A stretch of DNA of 64,000 nucleotides, taken from JBEDUK01 sp963781595. Lineage in GTDB: Bacteria > Actinomycetota > UBA4738. The number at the start of each line of letters is the position of its first letter. The first letter of the stretch is position 1. Under the pieces are notes generated by a model. That model was not told the origin of the DNA, made no database searches, and saw only the letters and a program-made list of their open reading frames with translations. Location of the stretch: positions 310,001-374,000 of the forward strand of contig CAWAGG010000006.1 of assembly GCA_963781595.1 (NCBI GenBank). The letters run 5' to 3'. The position numbers and the translations under genes are program-made. Positions 17,278 through 24,940 of the stretch are shown here, piece by piece.

Positions 17278-17948
17278 GGGTCCGCCGCCGCGCCTGAGCC
17301 GGCGTCGACCTCGAGCATCACGCGGAACACGTCCGCCCTGAGCCACGAGGCCGTGAGCTCGACCGGGCGCCCGAGGAAGCGTGAATCCGTGCGGGACCGA
17401 ACCGACACCATCGGCGGCCGACCCCGGAGCCCCACGCGGCGCGGGATGTCGGGCGGCGGCACGTCCATCTCCGCCCGGACCCACGCGGGCACCGGCTCCA
17501 GCCCGTACCGCTCGAGCGTCGCGTGCAGCGACCCCTCGGGGTCCAGGCGCTCGGGCAGTCCTGGGGTGAGCTCGGCGACGACGTAGGAGACCGAGCACGC
17601 CGCGGGTTCGGAGGCGACGAAGCGCCTCCGGGAGAGCACGTACACACGCGCGGCGCGGCCCAGTTCGAGCTCCATCCGGACCCGCGGCGGCACGCGCTGC
17701 ACGCGGATCCGTTCGGTCTCGGAGCGCCCCAGCGCACCGGTCGACCGAACCGTCTCGGTCCAGCTGGACGATGAGCCCGACCCGATCCGGTAGTCCACGC
17801 GGGCGGCCACGACGAGCCTACGGTCGGACAGCCTGCGCACGATGAACCGCTGCTCCAGCTCCGTGAGGGCCCGGCCGATCGCACGCGGCGAGGTGTCGTA
17901 GGCCGAGGCCAGCTGCGCGATCGACGGGATCTCCGCGCCTGGGCCCAT
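17256..17948 (-). CDS. GntR/HutC-family transcriptional regulator
   Basis: A winged-helix domain (PGAEIPSIAQLASAYDTSPRAIGRALTELEQR) is followed by a UTRA-type effector domain (about 75-220) ending near the C-terminus. HutC/FarR-type regulators bind small metabolites through UTRA. The ATG at 17948 lies inside the expected first helix of the DNA-binding domain, and the frame stays open upstream with plausible sequence (LADRLHEDLGP just before it), so the real start is probably 50-120 bp further right. No clear start codon could be fixed. No neighbour suggests the effector. Confidence 0.75.
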   Translation of the reverse strand: MGPGAEIPSIAQLASAYDTSPRAIGRALTELEQRFIVRRLSDRRLVVAARVDYRIGSGSSSSWTETVRSTGALGRSETERIRVQRVPPRVRMELELGRAARVYVLSRRRFVASEPAACSVSYVVAELTPGLPERLDPEGSLHATLERYGLEPVPAWVRAEMDVPPPDIPRRVGLRGRPPMVSVRSRTDSRFLGRPVELTASWLRADVFRVMLEVDAGSGAAADPQIGGDR

Positions 17949-18307
17949 GGGTCCGAGGTCCTCGTGGAGCCGGTCGGCCAGGCCGGCGCGCGCCCGCCTG
18001 CGGAGCTCTTCCTCGGCCCCGCGAGGGGCAGGCTCGCCACTCGGGTCGTCATGGAGGGTGTCGATGCGCGGACGGTGCCGCGCTCGGGCGACGGGGGCGT
18101 GAACGTTCGGCGACGGCGCGGCGAAGGACGGGCGAACGATCGGCTCTCCCGGACGACTGCTTCCATGCGTCGCGCTCCGTTCGAGCCGTACCCTTCACCG
18201 GAAGGCCGTGCTCCGGTCTCCCGTCGGTTACCTGATCGGGTCAGGATCGCATCGAACCGGACCCGCCGGCCCCCACGCCTCGCCACCCAGGGTCCGGGGC
18301 TTCCCGA

Positions 18308-18341
18308 AGGCCCGGCGCCGACCCCCCTCGGCGCCGGGCCT
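18308..18341. terminator. Hairpin terminator between GntR gene and arsJ
   Basis: A 14-bp perfect stem (AGGCCCGGCGCCGA with its complement) and a 6-nt C-rich loop, followed on the plus strand by CTCTTCC. It lies 75 bp past the arsJ stop and could end transcription from either side. The surrounding stretch (about 18,070-18,415) holds no gene I can support. Confidence 0.6.
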
Positions 18342-18415
18342 CTCTTCCGACGCTGTGATCGGAATCGTCATGCGAGCATCACGTATCAGGATGCCGGAGA
18401 TCTGCGCCGCGACCG

Positions 18416-19699
18416 TCAGGTTGATCGGGCACTCGATCCGTGGTCGGTGCTACGAGACCGTTGGGTGTCGCTGGCCCGAACGATACGGTCGTCCACCTTC
18501 TCGTCCGAACGGGGCAGTAAGCGCGACAAGGTTCCGGCCACGAGCAGCGCGATCGTCGACGCCCACAGACACCACGTGAGGCCGCCCAGCTGATAGAGCA
18601 ATCCAGAGAGCAGGGTGCCGGCGAGCCGGCCGCAGGCGTTGGCCATGTAGTAGAACCCGACGTTCATGGCGACCTTGTCACCTTCCGCGTACCGCAGGAT
18701 CAAGAAGGAGTGCACCGCCGAGTTCAGCGCGAAGACGACGCCGAAGAGGATGAGGCCCACGACGACGATCGGAGCCGGGGCCAGACCCGCCGTGAGCCCG
18801 ATCGCGATCGCCGCAGGCAGCGTCGCAAGCACGAACGCGAGCCACGTGGCCGTGGTTCCGTCCGGCCCTCCTGGCCCCGTCCATCTACGCATCGTGCGCG
18901 GCGCGGACGCCTGGACGATGCCATACCCGATCACCCAGACCGCGAGGAAGGCGCCCGCCTGCCAGAAGCTCCACCCGAGCACGGACTCCATGAACACGGG
19001 AAGGCCGACCACGAACCAGACGTCGCGTGCGGCGAACAGGAACACCCGCGCGGCCGCCAGGATGTTCACGGACCGGTTGTTGGAGAACATGCCACGGAAC
19101 TTCGCCTCGGGGTTCGGGACGGCGAGCTGGCCGCGGGTCATCGTGAGGACCACAACGAGCGCGATCCCGATCAGCGCGAGGAGCAGGAGCACGGAGGCGT
19201 GGAAGCCGATGAGGGTGAGCAGGAGGCCTCCGAGGAAGAACCCGACGCCCTTCAACGCGTTCTTCGAGCCGGTCAGGAGCGCGACCCACTTGTACAGCTC
19301 GCCGTGAGCATCCTCTGGGACCAGGAGTTTCACCGCGCTCTTGGAGCTCATCTTCGTCAGGTCCTTGGCGATCCCCGACAGGGCCTGCGAAACCATCACG
19401 TACGGGACGACCAGCCATGCGCTCGGGGCGAACGCCAGCATGCTGAGCGCCACCGATTGTGTGCCCAGACCGGCCACGAGCGTCGTCCGCAGGCCGAGCC
19501 GCGCGGCGACCCACCCTCCCACGAGGTTCGTCACGATCCCGAAGACCTCGTAGAAGACGAAGAGCATCGCGATCTGGAATGCCGAGTACCCCAGGTTGTA
19601 GAAGTAGAAGAGGACCAGGAGCCGGGTCGCGCCGTCGACGATCGTGTCGGCCCAGTAGGCCCCGGTCACGATCGCGTAGCTGCGCCGGTCGACCTTCAT
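18416..19699 (-). CDS. arsJ: ArsJ, MFS exporter of 1-arseno-3-phosphoglycerate
   Basis: A 427-residue major facilitator protein with about 12 hydrophobic helices. It starts MKVDRRSYAIVTGAYWADTIVDGATRLLVLFY, which matches ArsJ. ArsJ is always found beside a GAPDH gene: GAPDH forms 1-arseno-3-phosphoglycerate from arsenate and glyceraldehyde-3-phosphate, and ArsJ exports it, giving arsenate resistance without reduction. Here the ArsJ ATG overlaps the GAPDH stop (ATGA), exactly the expected pair. The C-terminal ~20 residues are polar. The specific function rests on similarity and this pairing. Confidence 0.9.
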   Translation of the reverse strand: MKVDRRSYAIVTGAYWADTIVDGATRLLVLFYFYNLGYSAFQIAMLFVFYEVFGIVTNLVGGWVAARLGLRTTLVAGLGTQSVALSMLAFAPSAWLVVPYVMVSQALSGIAKDLTKMSSKSAVKLLVPEDAHGELYKWVALLTGSKNALKGVGFFLGGLLLTLIGFHASVLLLLALIGIALVVVLTMTRGQLAVPNPEAKFRGMFSNNRSVNILAAARVFLFAARDVWFVVGLPVFMESVLGWSFWQAGAFLAVWVIGYGIVQASAPRTMRRWTGPGGPDGTTATWLAFVLATLPAAIAIGLTAGLAPAPIVVVGLILFGVVFALNSAVHSFLILRYAEGDKVAMNVGFYYMANACGRLAGTLLSGLLYQLGGLTWCLWASTIALLVAGTLSRLLPRSDEKVDDRIVRASDTQRSRSTDHGSSARST

Positions 19700-20709
19700 G
19701 GCGGCAGGGTCGCCGCGACCTGACCCACCAGCTCGACGAGCCGGTTCACGTACCCCCACTCGTTGTCGTACCACGCGAGCACCTTGACCTGCGTCCCGTC
19801 GACCACCATGGTCGAGGGCCCGTCGACGACGGCGGAGCGAGGATCGTCCTTGAAGTCGACCGAGACGAGCGGTCGCGACTCGAACCCGAGGATCCCTTTG
19901 AGGGACCCTTCGGCGGCGTCGCGGAGGAGTTCGTTCACTTCGCCGACCGTGGTCGGGCGGCCGACATCGAACACACAGTCGGTGAGCGAGGCGTTCAGCA
20001 ATGGGACCCGGACCGCCAGTCCGTTCAACTTCCCCTGCAGCTCCGGCAAGATCAGTCCGATCGCGGTCGCAGAGCCAGTCGTCGTCGGGATCAACGACAT
20101 ACCGGCTGCCCGCGCACGTCTGAGGTCCTTGTGCGGCGCGTCGACGACGGTCTGGGTGTTCGTCACGTCGTGGAGCGTCGTGATCGATCCTCGTTCGACC
20201 CCTAGTCCCTCGTGGATCACGAGCACCACCGGTGCGAGGCAGTTCGTCGTGCACGAGGCGGCGGTCACGACGTCGTGGACGTCCGGATCGTACCGGCCGT
20301 CGTTCACCCCGACGACGACGTTGAGGGCCCGGTCGTCCTTCACCGGCGCCGCGACGACGACCTTGCGCACGCCCGCAACGAAGTACGGCTCGAGGGACTC
20401 CATCGTCCGGAACTTCCCGGAACTCTCGACCACGACCTCGACACCACGGTCCGTCCACGGGGGTTCCCCGGGATCCGGAGTGCTGCCGAACGAGATGCGA
20501 CGGCCGTCGATGACCAGGTCGGTGCCGTCCGTCGCCACCTCGCGACCCCAGCGGCCGTGCACGGAGTCGAACGTAAGCAGGTGCGCCGCGACCTCAACGT
20601 CTCCGTGCAGCTCGTTGATGTGCGCGAACTCGAACTCCTGGGAGCCCCATCCCGCTCGCAGCGCGAGCCGTCCCATGCGGCCGAACCCGTTGATCCCGAC
20701 GCGCCTCAT
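19696..20709 (-). CDS. Arsenic-island glyceraldehyde-3-phosphate dehydrogenase
   Basis: A 337-residue GAPDH. It has the NAD-binding start VGINGFGRMGRLALRA, active-site AASCTTNCLAPV (catalytic Cys at about 150), HDVTNTQTVVDAPHKDLRRARA, IPTTTGSATAIG and YDNEWGYVNRLVEL. Coupled by a 4-bp overlap to arsJ, it is the island copy that arsenylates the substrate rather than the housekeeping glycolytic enzyme (inference from context). ATG 20709 (MRRVGINGFG) is preferred to GTG 20721. It lies 82 bp after the ArsR-ArsC gene and is probably co-transcribed with it. Confidence 0.92.
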   Translation of the reverse strand: MRRVGINGFGRMGRLALRAGWGSQEFEFAHINELHGDVEVAAHLLTFDSVHGRWGREVATDGTDLVIDGRRISFGSTPDPGEPPWTDRGVEVVVESSGKFRTMESLEPYFVAGVRKVVVAAPVKDDRALNVVVGVNDGRYDPDVHDVVTAASCTTNCLAPVVLVIHEGLGVERGSITTLHDVTNTQTVVDAPHKDLRRARAAGMSLIPTTTGSATAIGLILPELQGKLNGLAVRVPLLNASLTDCVFDVGRPTTVGEVNELLRDAAEGSLKGILGFESRPLVSVDFKDDPRSAVVDGPSTMVVDGTQVKVLAWYDNEWGYVNRLVELVGQVAATLPP

Positions 20710-20791
20710 CGGACCCACCACGCCCGGTGCATCTGCGAACCCTCCACGCGGGAGGTCTCGAACCAGGCGATAGCCGACCGACCGGTGAAGC

Positions 20792-21499
20792 TCATCGAGA
20801 TGACCTGCTTCCCACCTGGGCCGGGCGGACGCGCGGGGCTAGGTCCTCGATGCGCGCAGTGATCAGCCGGAGCGCTCGATCGAAGGCCGACGGCGAGGCG
20901 TCCCGCGCCGGATCGGGCACCGACCAATGAAGGAACCGGGCGCCCTCGCGGAGGCGCGGAAGCTCCTCGTGCGCGACGTCGCAGACGGTCACGACGAGAT
21001 CAGGAGACTCGGTGAGCTCGTCGAGCGCCCGGGGACGGGCGCCGGTGAGGTCCAGGCCGGCACGCGCCGCCGCCTCCACCGCCTCGCGCCGGACGTTATC
21101 GGCTGGCCGGGTGCCGGCACTGGTCGCCGGAACCTCATGGCGAGCGTTCCAAGCCGCGGCCGCCAGCTGGGACCGAGCCGAATTGGCGCTGCAGACGAAC
21201 AGCACATGCCGCGCGACGAGCGTCTCGACGGGCTCTGCGATCACCGACACGGCATCGGGGACGAGCCGGACGTATCGTCGGCGAGCGTCTCCATCTGATG
21301 GCTGACGCTCGATGAGTCCAGCGTGCTCCAGCACTCCGAGGTGATGCGCGAGGAGGTTGGAACCGATCGTGAGTGAGCGGCCCAGTTCGGTGGGCGACCG
21401 GTCGGAGATCGCCAGCTCGTCGACGATCCGCAACCGCTGCGGGTCGGCGAGCGCCGCGTGGATAGCCGTCCGCCGTACGACCGATGCCTCGACTGACAT
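20792..21499 (-). CDS. ArsR-ArsC fusion: helix-turn-helix domain plus LMW-phosphatase-type arsenate reductase
   Basis: A 235-residue fusion. Residues 1-97 form an ArsR-type winged helix (ALADPQRLRIVDEL, TIGSNLLAHHLGVLEHAGLIER). Residues 98-235 form a low-molecular-weight phosphatase fold with the C-x5-R loop CSANSAR (C103, R109). The HTH half has no cysteine, so it lacks the usual arsenite-binding site. The reductase half keeps a second Cys in TVCDVAHEELP (C173), but where thioredoxin-linked ArsC has a third Cys it reads EELP. That fits a mycothiol- or other thiol-coupled reductase (inference). ATG 21499 follows a GATAAT box by 7 nt: a leaderless start. Confidence 0.87.
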   Translation of the reverse strand: MSVEASVVRRTAIHAALADPQRLRIVDELAISDRSPTELGRSLTIGSNLLAHHLGVLEHAGLIERQPSDGDARRRYVRLVPDAVSVIAEPVETLVARHVLFVCSANSARSQLAAAAWNARHEVPATSAGTRPADNVRREAVEAAARAGLDLTGARPRALDELTESPDLVVTVCDVAHEELPRLREGARFLHWSVPDPARDASPSAFDRALRLITARIEDLAPRVRPAQVGSRSSR

Positions 21500-21503
21500 T
21501 GAG

Positions 21504-21673
21504 TCAATTATCCTTGAGCATCTGCCCGAGTGTCAAGGCGGACCCGAGCAGCGGTTGCTCGAGACACGAGGCGGTGGTGCCCGAACCAATCACGGCCGCG
21601 GCGATCGCTATGCCGATGAACCCCGCGAACGCTCATCCGCCGGCGATCCGGGCACCATCGCCTCCTCGTTCAC
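21504..21673 (-). pseudogene. Frameshifted small membrane ORF, resembles the first helix of an ars-linked aquaporin
   Basis: A GTG at 21673 (right after the Cys-rich ORF) opens a frame that switches near 21,632 to a hydrophobic stretch, FIGIAIAAAVIGSGTTA then LEQPLLGSALTLG, ending at 21504. One missing base would join them into about 56 residues with one membrane helix. The pattern A-x-A-A-x-V-x-G-S-G resembles the first helix of MIP-family channels found in arsenic operons, but the rest of such a channel is absent. It may be a remnant or a real small membrane peptide. Low confidence. Confidence 0.3.
21507..21536 (-). promoter_or_regulatory. Promoter of the arsRC-GAPDH-arsJ operon
   Basis: On the minus strand TTGACA (21536-21531), an 18-bp spacer and GATAAT (21512-21507) form a near-consensus promoter. 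The ATG of the ArsR-ArsC gene comes 7 nt after the -10, so transcription should start at or next to the start codon. Confidence 0.75.
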
Positions 21674-21674
21674 C

Positions 21675-21737
21675 TCAGCAGCAGCTCGCCGGGCAGCAGT
21701 CCTCCGGGCAGCACGGCTCTCCGCCGGTCCGATCCAT
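21675..21737 (-). CDS. Cys-rich 20-residue micro-ORF in the arsenic island
   Basis: A 20-codon ORF with an excellent ribosome binding site (GGAAGGGAGG, 6 nt before ATG). The product is acidic and contains six cysteines as three Cys-Cys pairs spaced by 3-4 residues (PCCPEDCCPASCC). Such pairs could bind arsenite or another soft metal. Upstream lies a minus-strand promoter (TTGACA-18-TAGATA) with ArsR-type operators. No family is recognised; being translated and binding metal are both inference. Confidence 0.5.
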   Translation of the reverse strand: MDRTGGEPCCPEDCCPASCC

Positions 21738-21777
21738 GTTCGACCTCCCTTCCAACGTTCGGCGAAACACGGGTCCC

Positions 21778-21824
21778 ATCGATGAGGGTCGATATCTAAC
21801 CGCACATATCGACGAGTGTCAATA
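21778..21824 (-). promoter_or_regulatory. Leftward ars promoter with two ArsR-type operators
   Basis: The minus strand carries TTGACA (about 21821-21816), an 18-bp spacer and TAGATA(T) at about 21797-21792. Two dyads of the form ATCGA-N6-TCRAT overlap it: 21778-21793 (ATCGATGAGGGTCGAT) near the expected transcription start, and one inside TATCGACGAGTGTCAATA (21807-21824) covering the -35. This arrangement should repress the Cys-rich ORF transcript. Confidence 0.6.
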
Positions 21825-21873
21825 TCGCTCGGGCGGATCCCGACGAGGGAGAGGGGGTGCGCCGCAAACGGGG

Positions 21874-21903
21874 TTGACAGGAGGTATCGACCGCTGTCAA
21901 TAT
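21874..21903 (+). promoter_or_regulatory. Rightward arsR-arsM promoter with embedded operator
   Basis: TTGACA (21874-21879), an 18-bp spacer and CAATAT (21898-21903). The spacer and -10 contain TATCGACCGCTGTCAATA (21885-21902), an inverted repeat with 7-bp arms (TATCGAC/GTCAATA) also found at 21807-21824. The ATG at 21911 comes 7 nt after the -10, consistent with a leaderless message. Binding here would block RNA polymerase, as expected for ArsR autoregulation. Confidence 0.7.
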
Positions 21904-21910
21904 GTCAGCC

Positions 21911-22252
21911 ATGAAGCAGATCGCGCAGATCGAGGACTGCTGTACGCCGGTACTGGAGGCTCCGCTCTCGGAGTCCGAAGCAGAGACGCTCGCGACCACG
22001 CTCCGCGTCCTGGCCGATCCGGCTCGCCTGCGCCTCGTGAGCTTCATCGCGGCCCAGCCGGGGCGCGAGGCATGCGTATGCGACCTGACGGGCCCGGTGG
22101 GACTGACCCAGCCGACCGTGAGCCATCACCTCAAGCTGCTCCGCGAAGCCGGCATCTTGGACCGCGAACAGCGCGGTCGATGGGTGTACTACGCGCTTCG
22201 CGCCGGCTCGATGGAGCGCGTCGCATCGGTGTTCGAGACAGGAGGCGACTGA
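21911..22252 (+). CDS. arsR: ArsR-family arsenite-responsive repressor
   Basis: A 113-residue winged-helix repressor. The metal-binding motif EACVCDLTGPVGLTQPTVSHHLKLL has the CVCDL cysteines of classical ArsR (C55, C57), and an extra N-terminal pair (C10, C11) could supply a third ligand. ArsR leaves DNA when As(III) binds. I chose ATG 21911 over ATG 21902 because the latter overlaps the -10 box. It is followed after 1 bp by arsM. Unlike the fused ArsR-ArsC next door, it has intact sensing cysteines, so it is the likely controller of the island's dyads. Confidence 0.9.
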   Translation: MKQIAQIEDCCTPVLEAPLSESEAETLATTLRVLADPARLRLVSFIAAQPGREACVCDLTGPVGLTQPTVSHHLKLLREAGILDREQRGRWVYYALRAGSMERVASVFETGGD

Positions 22253-22253
22253 G

Positions 22254-23072
22254 ATGGAAGACATGACCGTCCTTCGCGAAGAGGTCCGGGCCCGATACGC
22301 AGCGTCGGCGACGTCGGTCGCGGAACGCGGCGAGCGCGCATGCGATTGCGGAGACCACTCGTGCTGCGACCCCACACACGGTTTCGCCGGCGCGCTCTAC
22401 GGGCCGTCGCAACGCGACGAGCTCCCGGAGGCGGCGGTTCTCGCGAGCCTGGGGTGCGGGAACCCGATCGCGGTCGCGGAGCTCCGCGAAGGAGAACGTG
22501 TCCTGGACCTGGGCTCCGGCGGCGGGATCGACGTGCTGCTCTCGGCACGTCGCGTCGGTCCGACCGGCAAGGCCTACGGGCTCGACATGACCGAGGAGAT
22601 GCTGGCGCTGGCGATCAGGAACGCCGCGGAGGCCGGCGCGACGAACGTGGAATTCCTCAAGGGGTTCATCGAAGAGGTGCCGCTCCCCGCCGGCACCGTC
22701 GACGTGATCATCTCGAACTGCGTGATCAACCTTTCGACGGACAAGCCGCGTGTCTTCGCTGAGATGGCTCGCGTGCTTCGACCTGGAGGCCGGATCGGCG
22801 TGAGCGACGTGGTCGCGGACGACCACCTGACGCCGGAACAGCGCGCCGAACGCGGATCCTATGTCGGCTGCATCGCCGGCGCCCTCTCGTTCTCGGAATA
22901 CGAAGGCAGCCTGGTGAGCGCCGGGTTCGAGGATGTCACGATCACTCCGACGGACGTGATCGCCGAAGGTATGCATCCAGCCATCATCCGGGCCGTGAGG
23001 TCGGATCTTGCGCTCGGGACGCCCCACGCGAGGGCCCAGATCCCACTCCGGTCGGCCGACGGTTGCTGCTGA
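22254..23072 (+). CDS. arsM: Arsenite S-adenosylmethionine methyltransferase ArsM
   Basis: A 272-residue SAM-dependent methyltransferase. The SAM loop is DLGSGGGIDVLLSARRVG (about 85-102). The arsenite-binding cysteines fit ArsM: C68 in SLGCGNP, C156 in SNCVINLS and C206 in YVGCIAGALS; a Cys-rich N-terminal segment (ACDCGDHSCCDP) adds more. It methylates As(III) to volatile or more easily exported forms. A terminal CC follows the last helix. It lies 1 bp after arsR in the same transcript and is followed by a hairpin terminator. Confidence 0.93.
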   Translation: MEDMTVLREEVRARYAASATSVAERGERACDCGDHSCCDPTHGFAGALYGPSQRDELPEAAVLASLGCGNPIAVAELREGERVLDLGSGGGIDVLLSARRVGPTGKAYGLDMTEEMLALAIRNAAEAGATNVEFLKGFIEEVPLPAGTVDVIISNCVINLSTDKPRVFAEMARVLRPGGRIGVSDVVADDHLTPEQRAERGSYVGCIAGALSFSEYEGSLVSAGFEDVTITPTDVIAEGMHPAIIRAVRSDLALGTPHARAQIPLRSADGCC

Positions 23073-23206
23073 GAACGAGCGCTCCGCGTCGGTGAGCGCC
23101 GCGATATCGGGCTGGAAGACTCAGCCGACGGCTTCCCCGGGCACAGCCAGGGGCATGTTGGCGATCGTCAACCCACCTGACTACAGCCTTCCATCGGAGC
23201 CTCACA

Positions 23207-23565
23207 TCAGAGAAGGGGCCGGGCGCGGAGCCCGACCCCTTCCTCCGTTCGAGTCCATCTCGCTCGGCGAGGCGAGCTGATCCGGCCCGCGCTGCCGAAC
23301 GCTACGTCGTCGTGAGCCTGCAGATGCACCTGCGCGGCGGTCAGCTCGGCGTCCTCGGGGCTCGCCGTCGGTTGCGACGGCGGTGAGGGCGAGGGTCGCG
23401 GCGAGGACGGGATCTCGATGGTCGGGATGTCGGCCCACGCCGCTGTCGGACCCATCGCGAACAGTACCGCGGCGGCCACCGCGACCGAGCGACCAAGCGG
23501 GTCATCGACCGCCCACGTGCGCGCCGATCCACCCGTTCGCCCATGCCGCCCCTCGCGCGCTCCAT
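23207..23565 (-). CDS. Possible small exported protein, frame broken near the start
   Basis: Minus-strand sequence encodes a convincing signal-peptide core (SVAVAAAVLFAMGPTAAWA, cleavage before DIP) followed by a Pro/Ser-rich region (IPSSPRPSPSPPSQPTASPED). The basic start MTRLVAR lies one frame away, so a one-base error near 23,490 is likely. The open frame runs to 23207 through the terminator hairpin, so the true stop may be earlier. No family is recognised. A PHO-like repeat pair lies directly upstream. Confidence 0.3.
23212..23242. terminator. Hairpin terminator after arsM
   Basis: GAAGGGGCCGGGC pairs with GCCCGACCCCTTC across a 5-nt loop with one mismatch. On the plus strand TCC follows; on the minus strand TCTCT follows. 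It lies 140 bp past arsM and may serve both strands. No gene is visible between 23,073 and 23,206. Confidence 0.55.
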
Positions 23566-23576
23566 CGGAGGTGCGG

Positions 23577-23609
23577 ACGATATCCGTCGATGGTGACCGT
23601 TCCGTGAAC
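23577..23609 (-). promoter_or_regulatory. PHO-like direct repeats between kinase and small exported ORF
   Basis: On the minus strand GTTCAC (23609-23604) and GGTCAC (23598-23593) lie 11 bp apart, the same period and core as the pstS PHO box. A TATCGT -10 candidate (23582-23577) follows toward the small exported ORF. The site is also 75 bp before the PhoR-like kinase start. Only two units are seen, so this is weaker than the pstS box. Confidence 0.45.
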
Positions 23610-23683
23610 ATCTCGTGTCCGTCCGTCCACACGGCCCCTGACGCCCAACCGCGCGCCGGGGCCCGCGCGTACACTCGGCGGGG

Positions 23684-24940
23684 ATGGACGCCGCAGGTCT
23701 GAGCATCGCGCTCATCGCGACCGTTGCGATCGCATCGGCGGCGGCGGCGATCGCGTTCGGCGTCGGCCGGCGCCGAGGGGCACGGTCCGCAGCGGACGCG
23801 CACCAGGCCGAAGGTCGCGCCGAGGAACGGTCGTCCCAGCTCGCGGGCGACGTCGCATCCCGCGACACGGTGCTGTCGGCCATGACCGAGGGCGTCGTGC
23901 TGTTCGCGCCGAACGGTGAGGTCGCGTACGCGAACGGCGCGGCCCGAGGGATCCTCGGCCGGCGCTTCGATTCGGTCCAGGAGGTGACACCGGCCGCCCT
24001 CCGGGATGCCATCCTCGCGGCCGCCGATCCGGATGCCAAAGACGGCCGCGTTCCCCAGTCGATCGTCCGTCAGTTCGAGACCGCGAGCGGGGTCGTCGAT
24101 GCAACCGTCGTCCCGTCGACGCCACCCGGGTCCGTGGTGGTGGTCGCGCGCGACGTCACCGCCGCTCGCGGCGTCGACCGCCTCCGTCGCGACTTCGTGG
24201 CGAACGCCTCGCACGAGCTGAAGACACCCGTCGCGTCGATCCTCGCGATCGCCGAGACGCTCCGGGGCGCCGCCTCCGACGATCCCGACGCGACCGACCG
24301 GTTCCTGGCGTTCCTCGAACAGGAGGCGAACCGACTCTCGCGCCTCGTGCGCGACCTCCTCGAGCTCTCCCGGCTCGAGGGCGAGACGCTCGAGCCGGCG
24401 CCGGTCGTGCTCGACCGCGTCGTGACCACCGAGGCCGAACGCCTCCGCCGTCGCGCCGAGGCCGCCGGCCTGTCGTTCGTCGTCGACCATCTCGACCCGG
24501 CCGAGGTGCTGGGCTCCCAGCCCGACCTCGCCCTCCTCGTCCACAACCTGGTCGACAACGCGATCCGGTACACGCCGGGCGGCGGCCAGGTCCGCGTGTC
24601 CCTGATGACGAGGGACGGCTCCGCATCGATCGAGGTCGACGACACCGGCATCGGGATCCCGTCGAGCAGCCTCGATCGCGTGTTCGAACGCTTCTACCGA
24701 GTCGATGCCGCGCGCTCGCGGGAGACCGGCGGTACCGGCCTCGGCCTGTCCATCGTCCGTCACGTCGCCGAATCACACGGAGGTCAGGTGCGCGTGGAGA
24801 GCGTGCTGGGCGCCGGGTCGACGTTCATCGTCCGCCTCCCGCTCGCTCCGGCACGGCCGCTCGAGCTGGCGGAGCGCAGCGGACCCGACCAGCGACCTCA
24901 GCTCACCGAGCCCGCCGGCTCCGGGAGTTCCATCACGTAG
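23684..24940 (+). CDS. PAS-containing sensor histidine kinase, PhoR/SenX3-like
   Basis: A 418-residue kinase. It has one N-terminal membrane segment (LSIALIATVAIASAAAAIAFGVG), a linker helix, a PAS domain (about 60-165), HisKA with phospho-acceptor FVANASHELKTPVAS (H177), and HATPase boxes NLVDNAIRYTPGGG, DDTGIGIP and GGTGLGLSIV. This matches phosphate-sensing SenX3/PhoR kinases. It stands apart from the pst genes, but PHO-like repeats lie just upstream, so it may pair with the regulator at 7325-8056 (inference). ATG 23684 follows a TACACT -10 box by 8 nt, suggesting a leaderless message. Its 3' end overlaps the convergent GNAT gene. Confidence 0.88.
   Translation: MDAAGLSIALIATVAIASAAAAIAFGVGRRRGARSAADAHQAEGRAEERSSQLAGDVASRDTVLSAMTEGVVLFAPNGEVAYANGAARGILGRRFDSVQEVTPAALRDAILAAADPDAKDGRVPQSIVRQFETASGVVDATVVPSTPPGSVVVVARDVTAARGVDRLRRDFVANASHELKTPVASILAIAETLRGAASDDPDATDRFLAFLEQEANRLSRLVRDLLELSRLEGETLEPAPVVLDRVVTTEAERLRRRAEAAGLSFVVDHLDPAEVLGSQPDLALLVHNLVDNAIRYTPGGGQVRVSLMTRDGSASIEVDDTGIGIPSSSLDRVFERFYRVDAARSRETGGTGLGLSIVRHVAESHGGQVRVESVLGAGSTFIVRLPLAPARPLELAERSGPDQRPQLTEPAGSGSSIT

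Noticed and set aside
18180..18310. Possible riboswitch in the gap before the terminator
   Set aside because: Short matches such as TTACCTGATCGGGTCA recall a TPP element, but the other conserved parts are absent and no gene follows on the plus strand.
23240..23262. GTTCGAGTCC resembling a tRNA T-loop
   Set aside because: Flanking bases do not pair and no anticodon or acceptor arm can be drawn.
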